Shown here: positions 14,536 through 21,947 of the stretch, piece by piece
Layout of the letters: the number at the start of each line of letters is the position of its first letter
Position numbering within the stretch: position 1 is the first letter of the stretch
Assembly: GCA_964506435.1 (NCBI GenBank)
Contig: CAZDLK010000033.1
Coordinates: 1-24,343 of the forward strand
Source of the DNA: JAOZHU01 sp964506435
GTDB lineage: Archaea > Thermoproteota > Bathyarchaeia > Bathyarchaeales > Bathycorpusculaceae
Length of the DNA stretch: 24,343 bases
Direction of reading: 5' to 3'
The notes under the pieces: generated by a model
Database searches by the model: none
Told to the model about the DNA's origin: nothing
Seen by the model: the letters and a program-made list of their open reading frames with translations, nothing else
Position numbers and translations under genes: made by a program

Positions 14536-14604
14536 CTGAAGGAAGCGGTGCGGATAGACCCTCTATAGGTTTCTGCAATGAACCACTAATAGGATACAAA
14601 TATG
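14536..14604 (+). repeat. Copy A of a 69-nt intergenic element, possible small RNA gene
   Basis: This stretch aligns without gaps to 20748-20816 with about 49 of 69 identical bases. The best-conserved parts are AGGTTTCTGCA, CTAATAGG and CAAATATG. Both copies can pair TGCRGA with TCTGCA as a hairpin stem (14549-14577 here), where copy A has G-U in place of the A-U in copy B. A TTTAAA box lies about 12 nt upstream, and a T-run (TTGTTTT) lies about 27 nt downstream. No reading frame is conserved. A small RNA family is the preferred reading; a decayed repeat is the alternative. Identity was counted by hand. Confidence 0.5.
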
Positions 14605-14688
14605 ATTGCGATTCCAACATGCTATTGCGCTTGTTTTCAGCCAATAGCGACCCCTCCCCCTCCTATTTTTCTGCAATGTTTCTCTCTT

Positions 14689-15186
14689 TTAGGTGTTGAA
14701 GAGTTTGAACAGCAGTTTTGTGATTTTTTCAGCAGCAGATTGAACTTCAGGGGTTAAGCCTTCACCGAACTCCACGTTCTTAGGCTCAATCAGCAGCAGA
14801 GCAATTTTCGCCTTTGTGGTCAAAGTGATGTACTCGCAGAATATTCGCAGAGGCAAAATGTGTGTTGAAATTGCTGGGAAAGCTGTTACTTGCTCGGGGT
14901 CTATAAGACGCGTTTCCCCTGGCTTCAACCCTATTAATGCAGCGTCTATCAGAAGCACATGGGTGGGGTTAAACTCCACGATAGCGTGGAGAAAGCTTTC
15001 GGGAACTGTCTCGCATTCGATTAGGTAGACCTTTTCAGGTACTTTGCCTTGCAAGTTTTGAATGATTTTCACGCCGACAAAATCGTCGCTGCGTATTGGG
15101 TTGCCAATTCCCGCTACAACAACCTTTTCGGCGTTGGTAAGCCATTCTTTTATTTTTTCTTGAATACTGCATTTGCAATTTGCCAT
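14689..15186 (-). CDS. NiFe-hydrogenase maturation endopeptidase (HycI/FrhD family)
   Basis: This 165-residue protein has the family fold and metal-site pattern: VVVAGIGNPIRSDDFVG (residues 22-38, acidic ligand at 34/35), VLLIDAAL with Asp81, and STHILPL with His109. The enzyme recognises nickel in the hydrogenase large subunit and removes its C-terminal peptide after the last CxxH motif. The large subunit encoded upstream on the same strand ends with a 25-residue tail after DPCFGCATH, a fitting substrate. The two are separated by a glycosyltransferase gene, so they may not share an mRNA. The N-terminus has two cysteines (CKC) of unknown meaning. ATG 15186 has no clear ribosome site. Confidence 0.9.
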   Translation of the reverse strand: MANCKCSIQEKIKEWLTNAEKVVVAGIGNPIRSDDFVGVKIIQNLQGKVPEKVYLIECETVPESFLHAIVEFNPTHVLLIDAALIGLKPGETRLIDPEQVTAFPAISTHILPLRIFCEYITLTTKAKIALLLIEPKNVEFGEGLTPEVQSAAEKITKLLFKLFNT

Positions 15187-15293
15187 TCAAAGCGCCACTG
15201 AAACCAAAAGGCAGAACCGTTTGAAAAAGGTTTACGCCAATACGTTTGTTTAAGTGTGAAATCTTCGCCATTAAGGAGCAACAAAAGTGCATG

Positions 15294-16361
15294 CTACTTT
15301 TTCTTTAAGCTGCTATTGCTTTTCGTCAGACCGTATTTGGTGAAATAGTATGCGATAAACAAAGCGGTTGGCACACCCACCAAAAGACTGCGCACCAATG
15401 CTTTGGCACCTTTTGCTAACCCTCTCCGTTTGAATTGCCATAGTGCAAAAAATAATAGATAAACAGGGAATACTAGGGCGATTATGAGATTCTGCATGAA
15501 GGCGCCTATAAGGGACAGGATGAGAGTTGGAACATATCCAAGATACCATCCGTATCTCTTGTGTTGCAGGAAGAAGTTTTTTGCTCCTTGATAGGGTAAC
15601 TCCTGTCTGTATAGCAAAACTTCTGTTCTCGACTTCTTCCTAAGTCCACTCATAGCATCTTGCAACGGCATATCAATGTATATGTCGCTGTGACTTTTCT
15701 TGATGTTGTTGACGTCGAAAACTGCAATTTTCTTGTTCAAGAATATTCTGAAACCTTTTTCTCTAGCACGAATGGAAAAGTCACCGTCCTCCCAAATTGT
15801 GAGGGCAGGATCAAAAGTAACGGTGTCAAATACTTCTTTTGATATAAGGGTATTTCCCATCCCAGCACATACGACCTCGCGGGTTTCCTCTGGGCGCAGC
15901 TTCATTTTTGCCTCTTCCAGTTTGTTGTCTATTTCGCTTATTAAGTCAACAGATATCTTGGCGGTGTTTGCGGTTACTATGCCTACTTTTTCTTTTTCAA
16001 TTACCTCAAAAAGCGAAGACATCGCACTTGGTTCCATAATGACATCACTATCCCAGAATAGGAGCAGGTCGCCTTGCATGTTTTTGATGCAAATGTTTCT
16101 TCCTTCAGGAATACTGCACTTCTGGATTACTATTTCGTAGCCTTTGAAATCGGATTTTTCTAGAATCTGCCGTGCAGTTTCAACGGTTTTGTCAGTGCTT
16201 TCACTATCAACTATGAGCACAAAAATTCTGTCATGAGGATATGTTTGGCTTTGCAGAGAAGCAAGCATCCTGCCGATTATCCATTCTCTGTTCAACACCG
16301 TGATGCCAACGGTAATTAGCGGAAACGCCTGTTCCATAGACAAATGTCTATTTTTCTCCAA
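15294..16361 (-). CDS. Family 2 glycosyltransferase with C-terminal membrane helices
   Basis: The protein has a GT-A fold pattern: LITVGITVLNRE (15-26), VLIVDSESTDKT (48-59), the metal/sugar-nucleotide motif DSD in LLLFWDSDVIM (99-109), and WEDGDFSIRAREKGF, the acceptor-side ED motif. Two hydrophobic stretches near the C-terminus (PTLILSLIGAFMQNLIIALV and VGVPTALFIAYYF) place it at the membrane, where it probably moves a sugar onto a lipid or surface glycan. The donor and acceptor cannot be told. TTG 16361 is the longest start; ATG 16337 is an alternative that starts right at the conserved domain. It lies between the hydrogenase large subunit and its probable maturation protease, which looks like an insertion or chance neighbour. 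Confidence 0.88.
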   Translation of the reverse strand: MEKNRHLSMEQAFPLITVGITVLNREWIIGRMLASLQSQTYPHDRIFVLIVDSESTDKTVETARQILEKSDFKGYEIVIQKCSIPEGRNICIKNMQGDLLLFWDSDVIMEPSAMSSLFEVIEKEKVGIVTANTAKISVDLISEIDNKLEEAKMKLRPEETREVVCAGMGNTLISKEVFDTVTFDPALTIWEDGDFSIRAREKGFRIFLNKKIAVFDVNNIKKSHSDIYIDMPLQDAMSGLRKKSRTEVLLYRQELPYQGAKNFFLQHKRYGWYLGYVPTLILSLIGAFMQNLIIALVFPVYLLFFALWQFKRRGLAKGAKALVRSLLVGVPTALFIAYYFTKYGLTKSNSSLKKK

Positions 16362-16672
16362 GGGAAACAGTGCCTCTGTACGTGTTTCTGGGGAACTTTT
16401 TGAGGGGCATAACCGAGAACAAAACTGGTTTCCTGACCACCTTGATTTTAGAAAATTTGAATGAGCCCTTTCGCAAAACCAGCATAAGGCTACAAGACAT
16501 TGCGGTAACCATTCCCCGAACGTTGTTGAATAATGATAGCGATAAACTTGGAAGCATTTAAGTTTTCCAGTGCTTACGCCAGCATCATCAACCGTTGCAA
16601 CGATTACGTGAAAAAGCGGAGAACAAAAAGACCAAAAATTCTGAATTAGAAAAATGATAAGTGGTGAAGCGT
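16362..16672. other. Intergenic region between hydrogenase large subunit and glycosyltransferase
   Basis: This 311-bp gap contains minus-strand T-runs just after the hydrogenase gene, and a CTTAAATG-like box near 16554-16561 that might start the glycosyltransferase transcript. Short open frames exist on both strands (63 and 69 codons), but neither has a ribosome site or recognisable domain. Confidence 0.5.
16623..16656 (-). terminator. T-rich terminator after the hydrogenase operon
   Basis: Read on the minus strand, several runs of four to five Ts begin about 17 nt after the large-subunit stop codon. Such U-rich stretches end archaeal transcripts and would separate the hydrogenase operon from the glycosyltransferase. 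Confidence 0.5.
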
Positions 16673-18127
16673 TTACCGCTTCAAAGTTCCGACCAACTGT
16701 CTCTGGTTATCGTAGACTTCCACAGTCAACGGAAATTGCCCAATCGCAAAATGCGTTGCGCATCCGAAGCAGGGGTCATAAGCGCGGAAAGCCATCTCCA
16801 CCTTGTTAAGCACGCCGTTGTCTACTTTGCCGTTGTGAATTAAGCCTTTAGCTGCGTCGCGGATGGACATGCAAATGGCAGGGTAGTTGTTGGTTGTAGC
16901 TACAATCATGTTCACGTCCTTAACGAGCGCGTCCTTGTCCAAGACGTAATGATGATACAGCGTTCCCCGTGCAGCTTCAACAACGCCTACACCTTCGCTG
17001 GGTTCGCCTGGTTTGTTGCGTATGTTTGTGCTTGTGATTTCAGGGTCTTTTGCAAGTTCCACTGCGCGTTCAGTAGCGTAAAGCAGTTCAATTAAGCGTG
17101 CCCAGTGGAAAGCCAAAGTGCCGTGCACTGGTTTGCCGCCTAACGTTTGATACATAACCTCGTATTCTGCTTGCGCCAGCGGCGTAGCCATGCCGTCTGA
17201 AGCGTTTAATCTTCCAAGTGGACCAACGCGGTAGACTCCGCTGTCTGCGCCGTAAACTTGCCCTTTCCAACCGATTTTCTTCAGGAACGGAAACTTGGTG
17301 TACGTCCATTGTTCCACGTGCTCGCCAATGTGCGCCAAGTAGTCTTTGGCTTCGAACTTGACGAATTCGCCGCCGCTGGGGTTGACTACGCGGATTTTTC
17401 CATCGTAAAAGTTCACTTTGTTATTCGCGTCCACCATGCCCATGTAGTAAGTTTGCATCGTGTACGCATCGCTTTTGATCATGTCCACGTATTTGCTGTT
17501 GCCTAAGACAATATCGTGGAAGAGTTTTAAGCTGAACTTGGCGAATTCCACACAGGACTCAGCCATCTTCAGGATTTCCTGACGGTTCTCTTCGCTTAAA
17601 GCCTTGGATATTCCGCCTGGCAAGCCGCAGACTGGATGCGTGGCTTTGCCGCCGAGAATCGCAGTTATCTGTTGCCCGTAAGCTCTGTGCTTGATGACTT
17701 CTTTAGCTATGTCTAAGCCTGCTTTTTCGATGACGCCTAAAATGTTGCGTTTGGCTGGCGGTGCGTCTGGACCAACGATGAAGTCTGGTCCGCCTAAATA
17801 GTAAAAGTGCAAAGTGTGATCGTAAATGAAGTATCCGCAGTTCATGAGTTCACGAAGTTTTTTCGCGGTTGATGTGGGCTCCACGTTGAACGCCGCATCT
17901 AAGGCTTTTACAGAAGCAAAGTGGTGTGCAACTGGGCAGACTCCGCAGATTCTGGTTGTAAGCTGCGGCATGAGTTCAGCGCGTCTGCCGATGCAGAATT
18001 TTTCGAATCCTCTGAGTTCGGGGATTTTCAGGTAGGCATTTTCTACTTCGCCTGCGTCGTTTAGGAATATGGACACGTTGCCGTGGCCTTCAAGCCTTGT
18101 GATGGGGTCTATTAGTATTTCTTTCAT
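16673..18127 (-). CDS. mvhA: F420-non-reducing NiFe hydrogenase, large (catalytic) subunit
   Basis: The 484-residue protein has both nickel-binding motifs: RICGVC (59-64, Cys61 and Cys64) followed by PVAHHFAS, and DPCFGCATH (451-459, Cys453 and Cys456). These four cysteines hold the Ni-Fe(CN)2CO centre that splits or makes H2. The N-terminal ITRLEGHGN is the usual family start. Twenty-five residues follow the final histidine, ending TLKR, and would be removed by a maturation protease. Sequence style and the neighbouring small subunit and HdrBC fit group 3c (Mvh/Vhu) cytoplasmic hydrogenase, which feeds electrons to heterodisulfide reductase. The ATG overlaps the mvhG stop by 4 bp, so the two subunits are translated together. 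Confidence 0.95.
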   Translation of the reverse strand: MKEILIDPITRLEGHGNVSIFLNDAGEVENAYLKIPELRGFEKFCIGRRAELMPQLTTRICGVCPVAHHFASVKALDAAFNVEPTSTAKKLRELMNCGYFIYDHTLHFYYLGGPDFIVGPDAPPAKRNILGVIEKAGLDIAKEVIKHRAYGQQITAILGGKATHPVCGLPGGISKALSEENRQEILKMAESCVEFAKFSLKLFHDIVLGNSKYVDMIKSDAYTMQTYYMGMVDANNKVNFYDGKIRVVNPSGGEFVKFEAKDYLAHIGEHVEQWTYTKFPFLKKIGWKGQVYGADSGVYRVGPLGRLNASDGMATPLAQAEYEVMYQTLGGKPVHGTLAFHWARLIELLYATERAVELAKDPEITSTNIRNKPGEPSEGVGVVEAARGTLYHHYVLDKDALVKDVNMIVATTNNYPAICMSIRDAAKGLIHNGKVDNGVLNKVEMAFRAYDPCFGCATHFAIGQFPLTVEVYDNQRQLVGTLKR

Positions 18128-19101
18128 TGTTTAATCACCTTTCTTTTCATTATTGAAGCAGGTAACGAGTACATGTAAAATGTGCCGACTGGGTCTTTTA
18201 TTTGGCTCATAAGGGTCTCTATGTCTTTTTCAGACAATTTTTCCTCATCGTACCCCAGTATGGAAGCCAAAGCAGTTATCATTCCAGCGCCTACTTCTGG
18301 CTGGTTTGGTGCTGCTCCGCCGCAGCCTGTGCAGGGCATGTCTACTTTTAGGCATTGTGCGCCGCAGCCGCTGCGGGTGGCAAGTCCCATGCAGAGTATG
18401 CCTTGTTCCAGCAGGCATTTTTCGGGTTCAGGGGTTTTCTCGTAGACTCGGTAAATCTTGGAGATTTTCTTGTTTTCTCTTTTTCTGGGGCATTCGTCGC
18501 ATACGGCTTTGAGTGGTGCGAGAACTGAGCCTTTTGGCGGCAACTCGTTCTTTGCTATGGCTTCTACAGCGTTAGCGATGAGTTTGACTGGGGGTGGGCA
18601 GCCTGGGAGGTAATAGTCTACTTCAACTGTCTGTGCTAAGGTTTTGACGGTGTCGTAGAATTCGGGTATTGTGAGTGTGCCTTCTTTTACTGTTGTTTGA
18701 GTTTTAGGTGTGGTGCCTTGTGGGTTGACGTTTGATTTGTCTTTCAGGTAAACTTGGGTGAAGATCTCGTTGCGGTTGTTCAAATTCGCTAAGCCAGGTA
18801 TGCAGCCTTCGTGGGCGCATGAGCCGAAGGCAACAAGTGTTTTGGCTTTTTGACGTAGAAGTTTTGCCATGTGTTCCTGTTCTGAGTTGCGTATGGAACC
18901 GTTGAAGAAGCAAATGTCTATGTATTTGTCAGGCATTTCTTCAACATCTTTGTATTTGATGTCCATGGCTACTGGCCAGAACACGATGTCTGCGATTTGC
19001 ACTACGTCGAGGATTTTTTCGTTTATGTCTAACACGGCGATTTCGCATCCGCCGCAGCTTGCAGCCCAATAAAAGGCTATTTTTAACTTGTTTTGGCTCA
19101 T
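18124..19101 (-). CDS. mvhG: F420-non-reducing hydrogenase, small (iron-sulfur) subunit
   Basis: This 325-residue protein has the cysteines of the proximal [4Fe-4S] cluster: CGGC (16-19), GSCAHEGC (Cys95) and PGCPP (Cys168). Further cysteines at 201, 204, 229, 237, 246, 250, 257 and 260 suit the two outer clusters. It lacks a Tat signal, so the enzyme is cytoplasmic. It passes electrons from the large subunit towards a delta subunit and heterodisulfide reductase. No mvhD is adjacent, which is unusual. The gene overlaps hdrB (ATGA) on one side and mvhA (ATGA) on the other. Confidence 0.93.
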   Translation of the reverse strand: MSQNKLKIAFYWAASCGGCEIAVLDINEKILDVVQIADIVFWPVAMDIKYKDVEEMPDKYIDICFFNGSIRNSEQEHMAKLLRQKAKTLVAFGSCAHEGCIPGLANLNNRNEIFTQVYLKDKSNVNPQGTTPKTQTTVKEGTLTIPEFYDTVKTLAQTVEVDYYLPGCPPPVKLIANAVEAIAKNELPPKGSVLAPLKAVCDECPRKRENKKISKIYRVYEKTPEPEKCLLEQGILCMGLATRSGCGAQCLKVDMPCTGCGGAAPNQPEVGAGMITALASILGYDEEKLSEKDIETLMSQIKDPVGTFYMYSLPASIMKRKVIKQ

Positions 19102-20000
19102 TCTTGTTTTACTCCTTGTGTTATTTGGTTGATTATTTTTGACGCGTTAACTCTGAGCTCGTTGAATGCTAGCTCTTCAGGCGTCAAACCCAAAGCTAAA
19201 CCAAGCAGTTGGGGATAATGCAGGACTGGGATGCCGTAAACTTCATTGAACATTTTTTCTATGCGCAACTCGTTAGTATCGTACATTATGTGGCAGAACG
19301 GACAGATGGTTATTAAGGCTTGCGCGTCAACTGCCTTTACATGGCTTAGTTTGTCTCTTGCAAGTTGCAGTGCGACCTTGTCGCTTACTCCTACGCTTGG
19401 CGCTCCGCAGCATTCGGTCTCGTCAATGTAGTCTAGACATGTGGCGCCTGTAGCTTCAATGAGCATTTTAAGCGTTTGCGGGTCTTCGGGGTCGTCGAAG
19501 CCTATGTATTCTTTCGGACGGAGTATGTGGCAGCCGTTGTGTTCGGCTACTTTGAGGTTTGTGAGCGGTTTGACTACGGCTTTTTTTATGGTTTCCACGC
19601 CTACATCTTCTTTCAGCAGTTGGAGCAAGTGTTTTGCGGCGATTGTGCCTTTGAATTCTAGTCCTGCTTCTTTCAGGTGCGCGTTGATTTCCTCTCTTAA
19701 TGCTTTATCTTCTTTTAAAATTTTGTTAACTTTCTTCAATGTGCCTGCGCAGCCTGGGCACAGCGTGAGAATGTTTAAGCCTTGCTGTTCAGCTAAGGCT
19801 AGGTTGCGTGCTGCGAGGATAAGCATGGCTTCGTGGCTAACTGGGTCTAATGGCAGTCCACAGCAGTTGAATTCAGGCATTTCCACGAGTTCCACGCCTA
19901 ATTTAGCTAAGACTTTGCGTGCGCTTATTTCGTAAGCTGAAACGCGGTATGGGATGGCGCAGCCGAGGAAAATTAGGTATTTACTGGGCACTTGGTTCAC
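19098..20000 (-). CDS. hdrB: CoB-CoM heterodisulfide reductase subunit B (CCG-domain protein)
   Basis: Two CCG (cysteine-rich) motifs are present, matching Cx31-39CCx33-35CxxC. The first uses Cys14, Cys46-47, Cys81 and Cys84; the second Cys157, Cys197-198, Cys233 and Cys236. In methanogens these hold the two non-cubane [4Fe-4S] clusters that cleave the CoM-S-S-CoB disulfide. In a non-methanogen the substrate may be another disulfide. GTG 20000 gives 300 residues; GTG 19991 has GGTGA 5 nt upstream and may be the true start (MPSKYLIFLGC). It overlaps hdrC by 20 bp. Confidence 0.93.
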   Translation of the reverse strand: MNQVPSKYLIFLGCAIPYRVSAYEISARKVLAKLGVELVEMPEFNCCGLPLDPVSHEAMLILAARNLALAEQQGLNILTLCPGCAGTLKKVNKILKEDKALREEINAHLKEAGLEFKGTIAAKHLLQLLKEDVGVETIKKAVVKPLTNLKVAEHNGCHILRPKEYIGFDDPEDPQTLKMLIEATGATCLDYIDETECCGAPSVGVSDKVALQLARDKLSHVKAVDAQALITICPFCHIMYDTNELRIEKMFNEVYGIPVLHYPQLLGLALGLTPEELAFNELRVNASKIINQITQGVKQE

Positions 20001-20523
20001 CTTTCTTTTCAGCGGTTTCCATGAATTTTACGCCTTTAAGCGTCTTGCGCACGCTTTCAGGGTTGCCTTTCGGCAACGGCGGCAAACATTGGCTTTCCCG
20101 TTTTTTTATGCGCAACTCTGGAATTTTGTAAGCGTAACCTGATTCCATTATGGCGCAAGCTTGGTCTTTGAAAACTTGAGGCACGCAGCCTTTTTCCGCT
20201 GCTAAATTGCGTAAAACGCGGATCACGCTGGCTACTTCCACATCCTGCGGACAGCGGTCTGTGCACGTGAAGCATGCTGCGCAGAGCCAGAGTGTGTCGC
20301 TGTTCAAAACGCGGTCTTTTAAGCCGAGCTGTGCCATACGAATTATCTGCCTTGGGCGGTAAGTTTCGCTGAATCTTGCGACTGGACAGTCTGAAGTGCA
20401 TGTTCCGCACTGGAAGCATTTTAGAAGTTTTTCGCCCCCGTGCATTTTGGTGATTTCATACTTGAATTTTGGGTCGATTTCGGAGGCTTTTATTGGCTCT
20501 TTTGCGGGTGCTGTCTCAGCCAT
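19981..20523 (-). CDS. hdrC: Heterodisulfide reductase subunit C, 2x[4Fe-4S] ferredoxin-like
   Basis: This 180-residue protein has two ferredoxin motifs: CFQCGTCTSDCP (Cys36, 39, 42, 46) and CAACFTCTDRCP (Cys81, 84, 87, 91). That is the HdrC pattern, which carries electrons from HdrA to HdrB. It is the first gene of the hdrC-hdrB-mvhG-mvhA unit. ATG 20523 is supported by AGGTGA a few bases upstream. The C-terminus (140-180) is basic and charged with no motif. Confidence 0.93.
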   Translation of the reverse strand: MAETAPAKEPIKASEIDPKFKYEITKMHGGEKLLKCFQCGTCTSDCPVARFSETYRPRQIIRMAQLGLKDRVLNSDTLWLCAACFTCTDRCPQDVEVASVIRVLRNLAAEKGCVPQVFKDQACAIMESGYAYKIPELRIKKRESQCLPPLPKGNPESVRKTLKGVKFMETAEKKGEPSAQ

Positions 20524-20964
20524 TGTGCTTCACCTAAGGGCAGCAAATCAAATGCGCCATGCACTTATGGGTATTCACAAATCCCATATCAACTACATAA
20601 AGCTTAAGCCGCTTTTCCAGTGATTTTTCCATATTGAATATGCAGGTTGAAATGGTGCTTTTCACTGCTTGCTGAAAAGCGAATTAAGCGGTATTGTTAT
20701 GCTCGGAGAAAACTTGCACTCTTTATTTAAAGAAACCATGTATAGTGCTGAAAGAAAGGCTGCAGACCTACCCCCTACAGGTTTCTGCATGCTATTTCTA
20801 ATAGGCGCCAAATATGCTGGTTGGTTCAAAGAAAAACCGTTCTGTTTTTGACTGCTAACAGATTTCTCAGTCCATGCGTTTTGCAGGTTCGCTTCAGAGC
20901 GGGTGTGTTGAAAGAATGTTTTTATCTGCTCTATGCAATACCTATTCTTTCAAGGTGCTCTTGA
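20524..20964. other. Divergent intergenic region between hdrC and mevalonate kinase
   Basis: This 441-bp gap holds, from left to right, the minus-strand hdrC leader with an AGGTGA ribosome site and a possible TATA box near 20596-20603 (CTTTATGT on the minus strand), then the repeat/small-RNA element at 20748-20816, and the promoter of mevalonate kinase (TTTTTATC near 20917-20924). No gene is apparent. Confidence 0.65.
20748..20816 (+). repeat. Copy B of the 69-nt intergenic element, possible small RNA gene
   Basis: This is the counterpart of 14536-14604, ungapped and about 71% identical. The hairpin stem TGCAGA/TCTGCA (20761-20789) encloses ACCT/AGGT pairing. TTTAAA at 20726-20731 lies about 20 nt upstream, giving an expected start near 20753, and TGTTTTTG lies about 27 nt downstream. 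It sits between divergent operons, where a small independently transcribed RNA would fit. No protein frame is shared with copy A. Confidence 0.5.
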
Positions 20965-21906
20965 ATGGGAAAAGGCTCTGGATTTGGAAAAGTAATTTTG
21001 TTCGGCGAACACTTCGTTGTCCACGGCGTACCCGGCATTGTGTCAGCAATTGACTCCGCCACAGACGCAGAAGTAACAAAAGCCCAAAAAGGACTCAACA
21101 TTAAAGATGAACGGAAAGGCTCTAAGGGCTATGCAGAAGAAAAACGGCTTCAACAAATCGAGTCCATCGAACGCATGCTCAAAACCATGGGACTTGACGC
21201 TAAAACGCCAATGAACATTTGGTTAGGTGGAAACCTGCCAGGCTTCAGCGGCTTAGGCGCCTCAGCCGCAAGCAGCGTAGCCATCGCAAGAGCCATATCC
21301 GAAGAATTTAACCTTAAACTTTCTAACGAGAAAATTAACCAAACCGCGTATGAAGCAGAGAAAGCATACGCAGGCAACCCGTCAGGCATCGACAACACCG
21401 CAGCAACCTACGGCGGCTTAATGTGGTTCAAGAAAAACCCTGCCGGCGGACCAGACAACGTTGAACGGCTCCGCATTCGCAAGCCAGTTGAAATAGTCAT
21501 CGGCAGCACAGGCAAAGTCGCCAACACCAAAGCCATGGTTGAAGGTGTCGCCGAACGCAAAAAAACTAACCCGCAAAAATACAATCCAATCTTCAAACAA
21601 GCCGAAGAAGTGGCATTTGCTGGACGAAACGCATTAGAGAATTATAATCTTAAAAAAGTCGGCGACCTCATGAATGAAAACCACCGTTTGCTCCAAGAAA
21701 TCGGCGTATCCAGTAAAGAACTCGAAATGCTAGTGGATTTAGCGCGGAAACAGGGTGCATTTGGCGCTAAACTGACAGGCGGCGGAGGCGGAGGCTGCAT
21801 GGTAGCGTTAACGCCGACGAAGACTCTGCAGGAAGCAGTTGCCACAGCCATTGAGAAAACAGGCTGCGAAGTGCTGCGGACAAAAATCGGGGTTGAAAAG
21901 TTATAA
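20965..21906 (+). CDS. mvk: Mevalonate kinase (GHMP kinase family)
   Basis: The 313-residue protein has the GHMP kinase motifs: GKVILFGEHFVVHGVPG (8-24), the ATP loop LPGFSGLGASAASS (91-104), GNPSGIDNTAATYGG (137-151) with the probable catalytic Asp143, and a glycine-rich AKLTGGGGGGC near the C-terminus. FGEHFVVHG is typical of mevalonate kinase rather than galactokinase. It makes mevalonate 5-phosphate from mevalonate and ATP, the substrate for the dehydratase and decarboxylase encoded next. ATG 20965 has AAGGTG 7 nt upstream. The UbiD-family gene begins 41 nt after its stop. Confidence 0.93.
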   Translation: MGKGSGFGKVILFGEHFVVHGVPGIVSAIDSATDAEVTKAQKGLNIKDERKGSKGYAEEKRLQQIESIERMLKTMGLDAKTPMNIWLGGNLPGFSGLGASAASSVAIARAISEEFNLKLSNEKINQTAYEAEKAYAGNPSGIDNTAATYGGLMWFKKNPAGGPDNVERLRIRKPVEIVIGSTGKVANTKAMVEGVAERKKTNPQKYNPIFKQAEEVAFAGRNALENYNLKKVGDLMNENHRLLQEIGVSSKELEMLVDLARKQGAFGAKLTGGGGGGCMVALTPTKTLQEAVATAIEKTGCEVLRTKIGVEKL

Positions 21907-21947
21907 GGAAACATAAACCTATACAGCACTAGAAGGGTGGAGAAAAC

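Noticed and set aside
16348..16557. 69-codon minus-strand frame ahead of the glycosyltransferase
   Set aside because: It has no ribosome site and no recognisable domain, and it overlaps the glycosyltransferase start. A real small gene is not excluded.
16370..16561. 63-codon plus-strand frame in the same gap
   Set aside because: It lacks a ribosome site and a family match, and it is antisense to the frame above.
14536..20816. Repeats flanking the hydrogenase cluster read as attachment sites of an integrated element
   Set aside because: The copies are only about 71% identical, and no integrase, transposase or tRNA gene is present, so recent integration is unlikely.
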